DNA of 64,000 nucleotides from Prosapia bicincta (taxonomy: Eukaryota; Arthropoda; Insecta; Hemiptera; Cercopidae). The notes beneath the pieces are model-generated. The model did no database searches. It had not been told where the DNA came from and worked only from the letters and a program-made list of their open reading frames with translations. Below are positions 13,206-27,460 of this stretch, one piece after another. Numbering within the stretch: position 1 is the stretch's first letter; every line of letters begins with the position of its first letter. A program made the translations under genes and the position numbers. The DNA lies in contig JBAIZL010000002.1 in assembly GCA_036971475.1 (NCBI GenBank), forward strand, positions 174,715,524 through 174,779,523, written 5' to 3'.

Positions 13206-15066
13206 ACTGACCAAAATATAAAAATGTTTTTTTTACAAATACTTTATGTATATGGTACATCGCTTACATGGTACTCATCTTCAGGAGTACTTTTTAACAT
13301 TAAGTTTTGTCATTCTTATATATACCCACTCCTCATCTCCTACTAACAATCTCGACCAATCACGTATCAACATACGTTCGTCAACCTCCTTAGCTAATAC
13401 AAATACAGCTTTAATATTCAACAAACGAAAACAATTTTTTAAAAAATATACAAAATTGTATAATCTTATACATATAGTATTATTTATTCAATTCAAATAT
13501 ACAATGCTTTATCATGATTCATTAAATTATGCATACATTTATTCATATAAATTTTTTCGAAAACATTTAATAATAATTTACATTGTTACCCCACGGTATT
13601 TTGCAATATGGTGTAGAGTGATTTAACTTATTGAAAAGAACTTTAATTATCTTTATTAAATACCTTTATTTTTTATACTTTCAGAGAGGTCAATTGTTTG
13701 TCTAAGTAATTGTAATCTTACGAATAACTCAGGCAGACTGGCTCTAACAAAGACAGGTTACTTTAAATTCTCGTGTACGTTTACCAAAAATATTTAATTT
13801 TAAAAACAATTGAAGCAGTCAAGTATTACAATTTAAATCACAATTTGCTTTTTACTCGTAGAAGATTATGCTTCACAAATTAAAACTATATTGGTTCACG
13901 TCTTTAAAAAATTCTTCCAGACAAAGCTAAGTTTAATGCATGCTGGTATCCTACATTTACTAAAACTACAAAAAAAACATCTTGACAATCAATTAAACTT
14001 ACTTGGCTTTGTTAGAACATATTATAATTAACCTGAGTTCACTTTTAAAAGTATTTCAACTTAAGTATATAAAAACAATCAAATGAGCCTAATGAAACCC
14101 AAAGAAAACATTTCCTTATACATTTTCGAAACTACATTTAATAAAACTTTAAAAAATGTTTGATGAAAGCGGGATCATCTAGATCCTCCCTTTAAGATGC
14201 GTCGCGAGAAAATGAACTGCACTTTTTCTAATGGAAACTTAACACGACTCGAAAATATCCCCACCATTGTACATTCAGAACCTTGCTGGGAGCTCAAAAA
14301 CCAAAATTTCTTTGAAGCAAAGCTGATTCTACATTATCTAAACAACAAATATTCATGTAACATACTGCGCTGCAGTCAGATATTATTTAGCGTATTACAA
14401 CGTTTTTAATTAAATTAAGATTATTTAAACTTTAGCTTGTCTCAATTATATATTCAGTTAATATTGGTTTTTCCGGTCGAAGCTATATAATATGCTCTTT
14501 AAAACAGGTGCCGATTTTTCTCCTAGTTTAACCTTCATACACTTTGTCACAACTGCTACCATTTATTCTATATATTCCATATTTTTTGTAAAGGAGAATA
14601 CTGCCTTTTGGATTCAATACTAAACGTCTTGAAATATGTTAACTCATTTCACACACAATTTTTAAACTAAACTTATGAAGATTCTACTCACACCTTTAGC
14701 CATATTCCAATCATATGGTAAACTCACATATCTCTTATTTTCTTCCTTGGGATAGTTTTGATAATTTTTGCACTAACAATTTTCTTATTTTCAAGAGAGT
14801 TTAAAACAAAACTACGAAAATGAAACCACTCAGAGAGCCACTCACATGGTTTTAATTAAGAACATTCCTCCAAACAAAATGGCTCATGTTTGTCCTAACC
14901 TAACAATTATCCACTATGCAAAAACCCATCTCTAATACCAGACCAAAACTTCAAAACTTAACATTCTCCATTCCTCTTGCAGAATGTTAAGATTGCCCTT
15001 GTTTTGTCCATATTTTACCTTACTTTATTGTAACACTACTTATATTCTTTTGTATATATAAACATG

Positions 15067-15068
<2 letters not shown>

Positions 15069-15110
<42 letters not shown>

Positions 15111-15131
15111 GTTTATGAATATATAATTAGG

Positions 15132-15192
<61 letters not shown>

Positions 15193-15309
15193 ATTAATAA
15201 ATTTAAAACATTTCAAAAACAAGAATACTTTAATTGCATATATTATTCAAAGAAGAATAATATAAGCATTAAAAGGTTATTAACTATATTACAAGAAAAC
15301 ATATCACCA

Positions 15310-15369
<60 letters not shown>
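15069..15369. repeat. Three (TA)n tracts enclosing a hairpin sequence
   Basis: TA tracts occupy 15069-15107, 15135-15189 and 15314-15369. The spacer 15190-15313 is absent from copy B, whose equivalent (55198-55336) is two TA tracts with a short spacer. The spacer contains an imperfect palindrome with arms 15229-15248 and 15255-15274 (17 of 20 pairs, 6-nt loop). It resembles the other TA-associated palindromes in the window and may be a small inserted element. Confidence 0.7.
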
Positions 15370-15372
<3 letters not shown>

Positions 15373-18300
15373 TTTTTTTTCATTTCCAATAATTATCTTT
15401 TTCAGCAAATGAATGATTAGTATTTCTTTTCAGTTGTCCATGTTCGATGTACTTAAAATACCATAAAAATGTAAAAATAATTATCGCAAAAACTACCCTT
15501 TTTAAAGTATTTATATCATACCAAATAGGCTCACACAATAATTTTGGAAAAAAAGTGTCATCAATAAGCGAATTTTATTATAGGATAGATGGAGCCCTCC
15601 GAACCCCCCTTTTTCTCCACCCGTTTTTCTTATCTGCAATTTATTCTAGGCAATTCATCCTACATCTAATCCAAAGCTATTCCATATAGGTTCAACTGAT
15701 ATATTTTAAGAAACAAATATTTGTTATTTAAATACTTTTGATTCATTTATTTATTCTCTATAATCAATAATTACAAATCAGGTATTTCTTACAAATCTTC
15801 ATATGTGTGGACACCTTATTTTACATAAATCTTATATTTCTAACCTTATATTTGGAAAACTTTATCGAAGACGATCCTTTTTTTTTTATTTCATATTGTT
15901 TCTAACTCATTTTTATATTATTATTATGTATATTGCTATTACACCTTAGTTTTTATACCGTAGATTTTATTATCGAATCTTAACGGATAGCTATAAGGTT
16001 ATATAAAACTACGTTTTCTTATATAAAACTACGTAAAAAATTTGATTTATGGAGGAAAACAAATTACAAAAAAACATAAAAATATTTCATTAATTATAAT
16101 TTATCTCATAAAAATATTAATTTATCCAGTCATAACCAGGAAACGACTCTAACCCCAATGCAGTTACATGAATACTCTACTATAAAGAGGGCTGCAGGAT
16201 TGCTACGGCATTAAAACAAAATTAACAAAACTGTTTTACCTTACTCTAAAAATGTGTTGACGATCTTTCCCTATATTTATAAAGAGGTGTTAGTGTTCTC
16301 GTGCCAGCAGTACGTTTTGTTTTTTTTTTTTTTGTAAATCCATTAGACGAAAAAGGACTTGTTAATGGCAGATATAACTTTTTAAAATTTCCAGCGACTT
16401 GAGATGTACAGTGCGGAGATAACAGCCGGCCAAATAGTGGATTCACTTTGATGAAAGTTACAGTACTCGTAAAACTAACATATGGACCTCAATTATTGTG
16501 CAAAGAACATTAGGTTGAAGTTATGCTGAATTTGAATTTAATTGTTTCTACTTACTTAAAAATATGTTGGGGTCAAATCAAAGTGAATATTGAGTTAAAT
16601 TTAGAATTTTAAATGTGTCTGTTGTTAAGAGGGAAACTTTGTGTTTTCATGATGACTAAATGGGGTTATATTTAAATATTATAAATTATATACATTATTT
16701 ACATGAATCTACAATTTAAATGAGGCTGTGAAAATTATTTTTGTTCCTAAAGTGGGTTTAAAGGTATTGCGTGTGTGTGTGTTTTGTGCTTATTGCGGTT
16801 TGGCCAGCAGGATCAAGGACGATTTCTAAATAGAACAACTCATTTTATTTATTTAAATCAAAGTCAGGAGTAAACATGTCAACTATCGAGTAGATCTGGA
16901 AAGTTTGAGTAGACATTTCCTGACTCAACCGCTACTTAGTAAGGTACAAGTAGCGATGCCTTTCGGCTTCTAACCGAAGCTCACAGTGCAAAAGTGCTCA
17001 TAAAAGATTAATAATAAATTAATTTCTAAGTCTATCTTATTCACTTTGTGTTTGTAATTTTGTTCTAAACATTTCAAAAGCGCGAGTCAAAGCATTTTAA
17101 GTAACAATTACGTCATAAAATCTACAAAACGCAAATGGCGTTCACAACATGTATTTATACCTTCACCTTGGGGCAGTACACTTTATCGTTTAAACAATAT
17201 TAGACCTGTAATAAAAGTTGTATTTCATTGCTACATGAAGCTGGTTAGAGACGAAGCGTCTTCAGAAATGGCTTCAATTTATTTAGTTTGGAAACTGTTT
17301 AACTCACTTTTCAAATTATTTAAACGGAACTTAGTTTTATTTCTCAAGTACAAGTTGAATAAACTTTTTCATTCATCATTTTGTGCCTTTCGAGTGAAGT
17401 TTCGCAAATAAAGCCTACAGTTGTACTGTTACATCTTAAGAAATAAATATTAAGTAAGCAATGAATAATAAAACATACTTAAACGAAGAATACTAATTTG
17501 AACTACAAACATCAAAGGTATTTCAATGAAACATTTTACCTGGTAATAGTCCTCAGAAACGTGAATGAACCTTCAAAATGACGTAACGTCATAACTAAAT
17601 CATTTTAAAATAATATAATATTTTAACACACAACAAAACAAACAGATTATTATACCTCATTATATGACAGCATAGTTATAAAATATGGTTTGGATTGATT
17701 TGGGTGTAACGAAAACCAATTCAAGAACGTAAGCTAACCGATTTCAAAGTTGGTTCTCCACTATCTTCGTATAACTTATGTCAAAGCAGCACACAACCTG
17801 TATTGGAATTTATAAAAAAACATATAACGAAAACGCTTATTATTTTAAATATTTTCATAATTTTTATGAAGTTGTTTCCTGTATGTCTGAGAAAGTTTCT
17901 AATGGAATATTATTGATGTTACTTAAAGATATAAATTTCAAAGAACGTAATACTTTTTAGGACATTGTGAGACTCTGTTCTAATATTGTCCGTAAAAATG
18001 TTTAAGACAATGTTTATAAATGTTATGTAACTCATTTTTTAGTGACATAAACAAACATGAATATGTGATTTTAAATGATAAAACAGAAATCCAATAGATT
18101 AACTGAAGGATGAATTAAGCTGTAGAACGATGATTCCCATAACGATTGAATAACATTTACACTGGTCTAATAAAAAACACCAAGATGTTGAAACAGTAAT
18201 TTAACAAAATTAATGAGATTATCAACGCATATAGTTTTCTATTGCACTTAGTAACCTTCAATGCAATACCTGTCTCGCATATTGATTTCGAAAACGTTTC

Positions 18301-19576
18301 AGTAGGTCTCAGTTAGTTATCAATTAGCCGTCAAAGTAATAGGATGTGTCGGTGCGTTTTTGATATATTTACTGTAACTTAGACAAGTTGTTTTATTATA
18401 GAGTATAAAAATATGAATTAAGTATAGTAATTCAATACAAGAGACACAAGATTTGTAAATCATTGTTTTTAGGTAATTAAGAGTTTGGGAAATATTAGAG
18501 TGTATAAAAAAATTAGAGTTATAACTGTTTTTCCTCAGACATTTATTGCAGTAATTAGCAAAACGATTAGAAGAGTTACAAATTCGTAAATCGACATTTT
18601 GAACTTGTAATGAAGTTATTAAAACGGGATGGCTTTTACTGACAGTTCACCAGCCAACGCGAACTTTGACAAAGTAGATGCCAAAGTATTCAACAAAGAT
18701 CTGCTAATATCGTTTCAAGAAACAAACATCAAACAACAATATATATATCACCATACAAGGAAAGTGTTAAACTCTGACTTCATCCCTTGCTTGGTAAAAG
18801 TTTCGGATACAGAAGAACCATAAAATATTTATATAGCAAATAAGCAAGTATGTAAACGAATAAGGCCTAACCGTTCAGAAGAAGCCGTCAAAAAGTTATG
18901 ACACCGGCTTCAGTACTCAGCAAAATAGGGTTCAGAGAGTTTATGTCCTCAAATATCTATGGTTATTTTCTCACATCGTAAAGGGCGTGACATTATTTTT
19001 ATAATTAGAAAAGAAAATTTATTATCTACAAACGTATTTAAATATTAGCATTACTTAGGGAAAATTAAAATGGGTATTAAAATATTTAGTGAATGATGGA
19101 AAGTAGCTAGGATTTTTAAAGGTAATTAAAAAAATAAAATGTGTAACAGTTTCATACAAAACTATTCAGGATATACAAAAATGAATATGTTTACATATTA
19201 GAAATTATTTCAATTGAAGTTTTGTCCTTAATTATAGTCACATGGGATAAGGGTCAAACGGTGAAATTATATTACTAATCATATTAGAAACATCTGAATT
19301 AACTAAAGGCGCTTAAGCACTTAAAACCTACGGTTCTGTAAGAGATAAGTATTCAATATAAATACTAATAATTTACGAACTTCGAAAAAGTGTCTTATTT
19401 AAGTAACTACATATGTATTTGGGTAGAAATAAGAATATAAAGTGATAAAAAGAGTAGATTAATGAAGGTTGACTACTCAATATCAATTTGGATGTATTGC
19501 AACAAACTATTTTAAAAGTACTCGATTTGATTTCAATGCCATTATATTTGATACCAAAAAAACGAGTTTTCTTAAA

Positions 19577-19606
19577 ACACACACACACACACACACACAT
19601 ATACAT

Positions 19607-19658
<52 letters not shown>

Positions 19659-19670
19659 GTATATACATAT
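19577..19670. repeat. (CA)n(TA)n(GTAT)n microsatellite
   Basis: A CA run passes through CATA units to a TA run and then GTAT units. The matching site in copy B (59642-59754) is much longer in CA and TA and carries an extra palindromic insertion. Confidence 0.95.
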
Positions 19671-20348
19671 TTTAAAATCATACGGAATTTTCAGTGAGGA
19701 AAAGGATTTAAGGAAGAATTGACTTTTCAAGGATTATTTGAAAATCCTGATCCTTTTATAGAACAAAAAACTGGAAACTGTGAAAGAAAAACAGTTCGCA
19801 ATGTAAACAAATATTTTGATAAATTTAAGCTATGGCTAATTAACTTACTGACCAGTCAATGCTTCTTGGCCGACGTCACCGAAAACGTTTGATAGAACAG
19901 TGTTAGAACTGGTTAAGCATTTTCCCTAAACAAATTTAATTTATGAATCATTTAGTTGGATTCTGATCACCACACTAATTATGCCTGAAAACTACGACGT
20001 AGTTTTCAGACATTTAATGGTTAAAATGTTATCCCTTTTGCATTAAATGACAATTATTTTCTTCGCAGAGAACAGCCTCTTAATTTTCTCAGCCTCCTAT
20101 GAAGGCATACATTTTATTAAAGCATAACTAAATTCTAGCACTATTCCTGATATTTTTTGGATGTGGGAAGGCTTGATCAATATTCAGAGATTAAGTTAAT
20201 TTTAGGATAAATTAGAACAAACACATTTTAGAAACAAACACATTGTAATTGAAACATTACCTATCGTTTACACAGAGTCCTTTTACCTCATATCCTTTTA
20301 ATGTAATACAGATACATACTTACATATACGCACACGGCATCAACACAA

Positions 20349-20412
20349 TACACACACACACACACACCCACACACGCGCGCTCGAGCGCACGCACTCTCG
20401 CACGAATACACA
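20349..20412. repeat. (CA)n with alternating CG tract
   Basis: A CA run is followed by an alternating C/G-rich stretch (CGCGCGCTCGAGCGCACGC), unusual in this AT-rich DNA. Copy B has a purer alternating CG run at 60603-60626. Confidence 0.9.
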
Positions 20413-21747
20413 CAAGGCACTGAAACACTCTCACTAAAAGTAGCATAAATAAAACATTCTTTCCGCTATTAGAAATGCAAATCCACCATAACTGCGGACC
20501 ATAACAAAGCAAAACTAACCATGCTTTCCTATTTAGTGATATAAACGTGCCTCATTTGTTTTATTTTTACAGCTCTTAGAGTATAATGTATAAACCGTTT
20601 ATTTCTTCTGTGTGTTATTGTTTCCATTAACTATCTCGTTACTGAGCTCATAAAGTGCGCGCCATTTCTTCACTATTATATTGCAAACCACTTTTACACT
20701 TTAATATCAGGTTTTCACCCCTAATACCGATTGTGTAAACCCTAAAATTGTAAATGTTTCTGGGATTCCTTCAATCATATGAAACTAAAATGGTTGTAGA
20801 TGTGGAGACTATTGCTCTCAAGTAAATAGTTTATTTTCTGTAAAATTCACATTCATGTCAATGTGAATTGAATGCAGAACTCACAATTTTTTTCCAACTT
20901 TCAAGAGAAAGACATACTTTTGTTAATAACTGTAGAAGTAGGGACAACACAAAATCAACAACCGACCTGGATATACTTTCTTACTTTGTTACCGAAAAAT
21001 GCTGTTTGGTATCAGTGTCCAATTAGAAAGTCTAAAAACAAGGATTATTTGCAAAGCAGTAATAGGTGAGCTATTCTGTTTAACGTCAAAACACAATTTA
21101 CAGGGGTTGATGGAGAAGATATTTGTAGGAAATGAAGTATGCAAAGCAGAGTGAAGGCTATGGATTGCTCAAGTTTAATTGGATATTCACAGCATTGCCC
21201 AGGCTGAAGGTGACGCCATATTTTCTGAAGTTTCGTAACCAATGTCAAAGCACGATCAAGTTCAGCGAATCTAATACAAAGCATTTCATTTAGAACGGCG
21301 TATTTGGCATGAAGGAAAATTTGAATGGTCTATAACTTGAGTTTTAGTGGTGTGCGAAATATTCTTTTATCCTATTACATTCCCCTATTGTGTAAATTGA
21401 AGAATATGTTTATTGGTAAATTTTATAACACTATGGTTTCTGCGGAAATATATTAATAAGGGAAAAGTACGTAAGTTATTTTTACAAGTACTGTGTTATA
21501 AATTACATCAAAAATTAGAGAACTTTTCAAACTTAGGCAATGTGAGTTTTTAGTTTACGAATTTTGTATAATTTACAGAGTCAAAAATGTGCTAGACGTT
21601 TAGATTACCTACACTTATACCACAGGTTTGTCATTCTACCTTTTTCAAAGATGACAACTGAAAACGGATCTATCACAGTGTTTACAACTGTATATGAGTA
21701 CAGACTAACAAACATTATATTATTAAACAATTAATTTTATACGAATA

Positions 21748-21760
21748 CATACACACACAA

Positions 21761-21801
<41 letters not shown>

Positions 21802-21866
21802 TCGTCTTGGTCATTGACAGTTGGTTTGTAAACATGCCCCAGTTTTACTTTATTTGAGATTGTATC

Positions 21867-21905
<39 letters not shown>

Positions 21906-21917
21906 TGTATATATATC
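21748..21917. repeat. (CA)n and (TA)n pair
   Basis: CA at 21748-21801 is followed after about 70 unique bases by TA at 21872-21902 with a short tail. The equivalents in copy B are 61974-62010 and 62080-62128. Confidence 0.92.
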
Positions 21918-23793
21918 TTGTAGACATTTTCACTCCTTAATAAAATGCGTTTTTATTCATCCAATCAAGTATAAATACATTTCGTTAAACATATATTGGA
22001 TGGCAATTGATGGTTATTGATTTTTTTAAAATATTTGTTCCATAATTAAATTATAAAAGTTTGGGGACTTGGTCGGATTGTATATCTTAATGTTGGAAGG
22101 GTAGTTTTCTGGCATTGAGCCAACTTTCCATAGCTAGGTGTACTTCTCAAAGATCTTTAGAAAAAGCCTCCATTGCACAACCTTAAATTGCTCCAATTGT
22201 TATCAAACAATATTATAAATATTGCTCCAGCATTAAAAATAAATAAAAACAACAAAATAAATATAAAAATCTGGAGTAATGTTATTGACCCTTGCACCAA
22301 AAAGAGACAATGCAAAAGCATAGCGAAACGAAATTACAACAATGCAAACAAGGCAAAAAGAAAGCATATAAATAGTAGCAAATAAAAATAGTTTCCCAAC
22401 TTCACACATAGGAAGGAAAACGGAATATTGCAGGGAAATTTGCTTTCTATTTTGCCACCTAATACTGTTATTCTTATATATGTGTATACATATTAATGTT
22501 ATTGTGTAATTATAAAATAATTAGAAACTCAAATAAAATTTTTCTTTGTTGATTGAAGTAGGAATTGACATGCATTTTTTTATAATTCTTGTTTTCATTG
22601 CATTGAATTATTCTATATTTATTTTCCATAAAAATTTTTTTATTACAATAACTGTGTATCATAGGTTTCTGGAGGGATTTATATTGTGTTTCTTATGCGG
22701 TCCTTTCTGTCGTTCGTTAATGTACACACCTAGTGTATGTTTACAAAATAAACAAATCTCACTGGTTTCCGTTCTCCTAAAATAGTTCTATGGTATAACG
22801 GTGAGCAGGTATACGATTTTATCCGTCCCAGATGAATGGAGGTCTACATTAGTTAACCCAATACAATATTTCTCCCTTAATACAAGTATCATAGAATTAT
22901 TATGTGGTTTCCTTGGTCCTAGCTAGTTATATCTACCACCCTTTATGTTCCATTTTGAGGAAGGGTGTTACCGAAAGACTTGTCTTTTTGGTCAATGTTA
23001 AATAGTAGGTATAATATCAGAAATTACCGTTTACAATTATAAGCCAATACACGTGATTCTATGTCTCATCTATACCATTTACGTTGAAGTTTAATGTCTT
23101 ATTCATAATATTTTCCTATCCTTCATAAGTGATAGCACCATATAAAGGATCTTATAAAGCACATAAACAATCTCTTAAATAAAATTTACTTTAAATCTTT
23201 ATTTCCGGTAAAGTTGGTTTTGTTGACTTTAGTTTTATGACGTCATATTAGCAACACATCACAGAATCACTGTAGAATTAAATATCTTTCAATCTAAGAA
23301 GGCTTAGTTTAGAAGCGCTCTAGCACTCTACGATATACAGTACATGTTTTTACTTGTTTTTACTTGAACACATGTGAATAAGCAAATATTGATTACCTTT
23401 CAAGAGACTTTATTTCCGACCCTATGACGTGGATGGCGATGCTTGCTGTAATATCGAAATCACCGGATCTTCCCTAATATATTTCCCATCTCTATTTAAA
23501 ACATATTTAAAAGGCAATGGTGTAGTTGTTTAAAATACAACAACCATTGTTTCATTCAATATTTGTTTTCTCAGAATAGACACCGCCAATTTATGCAACC
23601 CGTCTAAACTGAATTGTCCTATATCAGCCTAGTGTAACATTATACAAGTAATTAAATAAATTCCCACTACACGACACACTAGAAGATTGCTTTGTCATCT
23701 TCTTAGTCTTGCCTAATTCCTCAACAGAGAGTACGCCAACTTCAGATACGAGACGGTAAAATCATAACATTATCCATATTCTTTATTATGGGC

Positions 23794-26787
23794 TGTAATG
23801 TCCTTATCTTATCATGTCTATATTCATAAATAATTTACTTTCTTTCAGTGACGACACATAATATTCATACTGGCTGATGGCCTTATTAAGTTCAAACAAT
23901 CCTAATATTCAATATAACTTCAATATGACTTCATTTTACAACAAGGTATAGGCCACTAAGTATTTCGTGTATCTTGTTAATATTGGTATAACTTATCTAG
24001 CTTTAGATAATATAATGTCGTACAGTCTTATGCGTTACATTTCGATTTCTTTGACAACTTTCTCAACAAACTTTCAAATATTGAAAATGAGATTAGTTGT
24101 AAAGAAAAGTCATTCCTTTGTTACTTGCACCTGCCGTTACCTAGTCTCGTGTCCTTACGTGAGATTGTTACAAGACAGAATATAGCTGAATATAAGCAAA
24201 TATTCCCTCCGGAACAATATAGAATCTTTGCGTTGCATAAGCATGATATAATTAGACAAGTTGCCAAGTTCAACAAATGCTAAATGTGTTTGTTTTTGTA
24301 ATATTGACTTTCGTTGGTAACTCCAAAACGTTTGAATGTATAACTTGAAACAAAGCAAACTTCAGACACAGCTAAGGTTTAGCTTCTAAATCTACTTGAG
24401 TACATTGTGTTACATAATGTTCACAGAATAATAGCAAATAAATATTTCAAAGTTGCGAGGTAGTATGAAGTATAATGTTATACTAGTCAATCAGTTTCAT
24501 CGAGTTTCTGTTACATCTTCTATTAAATATGTTCAAAATTCTCCATGACTTCTTCTGATAAGACCAGGTCTGAAAGCATTTTATGTGTATTGTATGTAGT
24601 ATATAAATGCCACATATTAGTATAATAAATATTGGACAAAAAAAAAATATGGGATAACTGATATTTTTCAAAGTTCAGTATTTTCATCTATGAATAATCA
24701 TGTATGGACAGTTTTAACTATGATTTTCGTTTATAAAAATTATAACACAGGAATAATAAATATAAACTGTGCTAAGAGCCATGAATTTATGCAATTTTAC
24801 AGAAGTAATTGATACATTTGTAAGAAGTTGTTAAAAATATTTTTTTTCTTGTAACATTTATATTTCCCCAACTTCTTTTACTTCAAAATTTTATTCACTC
24901 ACCCCAGGATATCCTATCCAAATCAATTTATCTTCCCCCTTCTAAATTACAAAATAAATTGATATCGCATGATTTGTTCCAACTGATCCTTTTCCGAGTT
25001 TATATTTGCTGAGTTTCTTGTATCATTTATCTTTTCCACAACCCTTAAAACTATAAATATTTATTATTTCAATTTATTTCACACCATAAATTTTCAATCG
25101 TATCAAATTGTTGGTTAGTTATCAAATACAAACTATTTCCTAAATCTATAACAACGTATTATGACATTTTTTATTCTTCCTCATTCAAACTTGTTCGTCA
25201 GTTTCTAGAATGTGAATATAATTAATCATTGAATTTAAATTTCCACCATTTCAATTAGTCCTCTATTAACTTGAATTTAAAACTATACATAACTCCATTT
25301 CGTAATTTCGTATAAATAATTTATTTGGCCGTACCTATTCTTCTCAGTACGTCCGCAGTTGACGACCTTTTATTTCCAACTTTTCACTGACTTCACAATT
25401 TACAAAATGTATTTCAGTGAAAAATATTTACTTGAAAAACTAACTTACTGCATAAAATATTATAGAGCCTAATAAAGGGATTGATATTCCTTGCAAATAC
25501 CTAGGTCTCGTTCGAATCTTATAACGCAAGCTCTTATTATTTTACTCATATTTTAGGTAGAAATACTTTAGAAAACTGACTTTATAAAATATTATCTAAA
25601 AGTGGCGATTGCTTCACTGGAGTTATGTTTATTACATAATGCAAATGCTTTAAAAAACTTTAAAATGAAAAATTTTAAAATATAAACAAAGAAAGCATTA
25701 TATTATGATTTCTTTGAAAATCATCAACATATTTATAATTTTCTGATATTGCATTAAGAGGTTAATCTTTAATTTGCTTGTCAAATTATTACGATAAAAT
25801 TTACTCATGTGTGTTTTGCATGCTTTTTTGTAGATTACGAATTCAGCCTGCTGCTATGGCTTTTCTGTACAATAATGGTGGGTAACCAATGAAGGCCTGA
25901 AAAGGGAATTCCAGATCGACCCCCACTTAAACTCAACCATTCTTTTGCCTTTGAGGCTTATTCTATATAGAATCCCCTTTTGTAGGTAACTCGTTACGTC
26001 ACTTGTCACACTCTTCTTTGACTAATGTTTTGCTTTGGATATTTTCCTAAATTTATAAGCAACATACGAACACATAATACAATCTACAAAATACTAATAG
26101 TTTAGAAATTGTGCACTAACCCATTCGTTAAAGACTTACAACTCTGCTAACCAGAATATATCCCGACAGCTAGCTATTAAGTCCTTTATAATATTTTATA
26201 TTAATAAAATCTCAACTATGTTTATCTTTTAAAGCATAAACGAATATTGTGCACACAATACATCACTGTATTTTTTCTAACACATGTAATACACCCTTTT
26301 TTATAATGTAACCTTTAGTTATATAGATGCTGTATATTTATTACTTAAGAGCTCTCATTTAGGATGAAAACATACTATGTATACCATGAAATTATTCATC
26401 AAATTCCGTTGAAATTAATGCTACAAAACGAATTTAAATGTATATCTTAAATTGTGATAGGTCTACATATTGATTTAAAATAAATTATAGAATAATGTGC
26501 CAAGTGTTAATAATATATTAGGAAATATATATTTAGGCAGGTTATGTTATGTAGTTCTTGTTTATTTAGAAAGTCGCATGACATTTTCTGAGAATGATAC
26601 CAATATCTGATAAATTGGACAGTACATATTGGTTTTAACAACGACCAAATTTTGACAAAATTGCCGAAATTTTATTCTTCTAAATAAAATAATTGATTCG
26701 ACTAATCTATCATCGAATATTAACCTTTTTGAAAATAAGTTTTGGCTTGGATGAACGTACAGCTGTTTATTTGCTTTACATTTTCAG
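23794..26787. other. Unique AT-rich non-coding DNA
   Basis: No gene, RNA or element is recognised. Small ORFs (up to about 70 codons) show no family signature. Whether copy B continues to match this stretch cannot be seen because the window ends. Confidence 0.6.
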
Positions 26788-27460
26788 GATACCACAATAT
26801 TCCAGAAAACTATTTCAATATTTCAGAAGATACTACCTACGGAGGAACAACATACCTGTGGCATAACTATACCACACTATTCAAGAGCATACCACCTATG
26901 GAAGGACAACCCATACATGAGAGAGGATGCTATAACTATATCACGTCATCCCAGAACAGGCTACCTGTGTAGTAACAAAAGGCACCTATGCTGAAGCATT
27001 CCATAACTATATCACAACTATACTACAACTGTTACAGAATATACTCCTTAAAGAGAGAACGTACATATGCCAGAGCCTGCCATGAGTATACCATGTTATT
27101 CCTGAACATGCTACCTATGTAATAACAAAAGTCACCTATACTGAAGCATGCCGTAACTATATTACAACTATACTACAACTGTTCCAGAACATACTTCCTT
27201 AGAAGAGAGAACGTACATATGCCAGAGCCTGCCATATATATACCGTATTATCCTAGAATGTGCTACCAATGAAATAATCACTTAGCTATGTAACAGCATG
27301 TTGTAACTATACTATAATAATCCAGAATATACTACCTATGGAATAATCAGTTACCTATGCCAGAACAAGCTGCAACTATACCACACTTTTCCAGAACATG
27401 ACACTTATGAAAGAACACGTTATATATGATGGATCATGATAGGACCTATACCAGACCAAG
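26788..27460. repeat. Degenerate tandem repeat, about 75 bp nested in 150 bp
   Basis: Variants of blocks such as CCAGAACATGCTACC, AACTATACCACA and CCTATGCCAGAGC recur every 70-80 bp. A higher-order unit of about 150 bp is clear: AACAAAAGGCACCTATGCTG at 26974 recurs at 27124, with about 90% similarity until about 27270. Outer units are more diverged, as is typical of an ageing satellite-like array. The ORF at 26742-26972 arises from the repeat and is not a gene. Confidence 0.85.

Larger units (their letters stand above)
3023..23793 (+). repeat. Long direct duplication, copy A
   Basis: This block of about 20.8 kb is matched, in the same order and orientation, by 46874-64000. Anchors (A/B) include 3023/46874 (TTCTTCTAGAAGGGTAGG), 6551/48322, 8925/49411, 13206/53270, 18629/58694 and 23727/63932. 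Most blocks look 90-97% identical by eye, with many small indels. No ORF in it is long or conserved enough between copies to be a gene, so the duplicated unit is non-coding here. Copy A holds extra segments missing from B (4392-5412, 5522-6549, 7639-8924, 12904-13205). The right edge is set only by where copy B runs off the window. It could be a segmental duplication or uncollapsed haplotypes. Confidence 0.93.

Noticed and set aside
16246..16446. Minus-strand ORF with KKKKTKR stretch
   Set aside because: It depends on a poly-T run whose length differs in copy B, where the frame is broken, so there is no coding constraint.
25503..25525. GTTCGAATC, B-box-like
   Set aside because: No matching arms for a tRNA cloverleaf around it.
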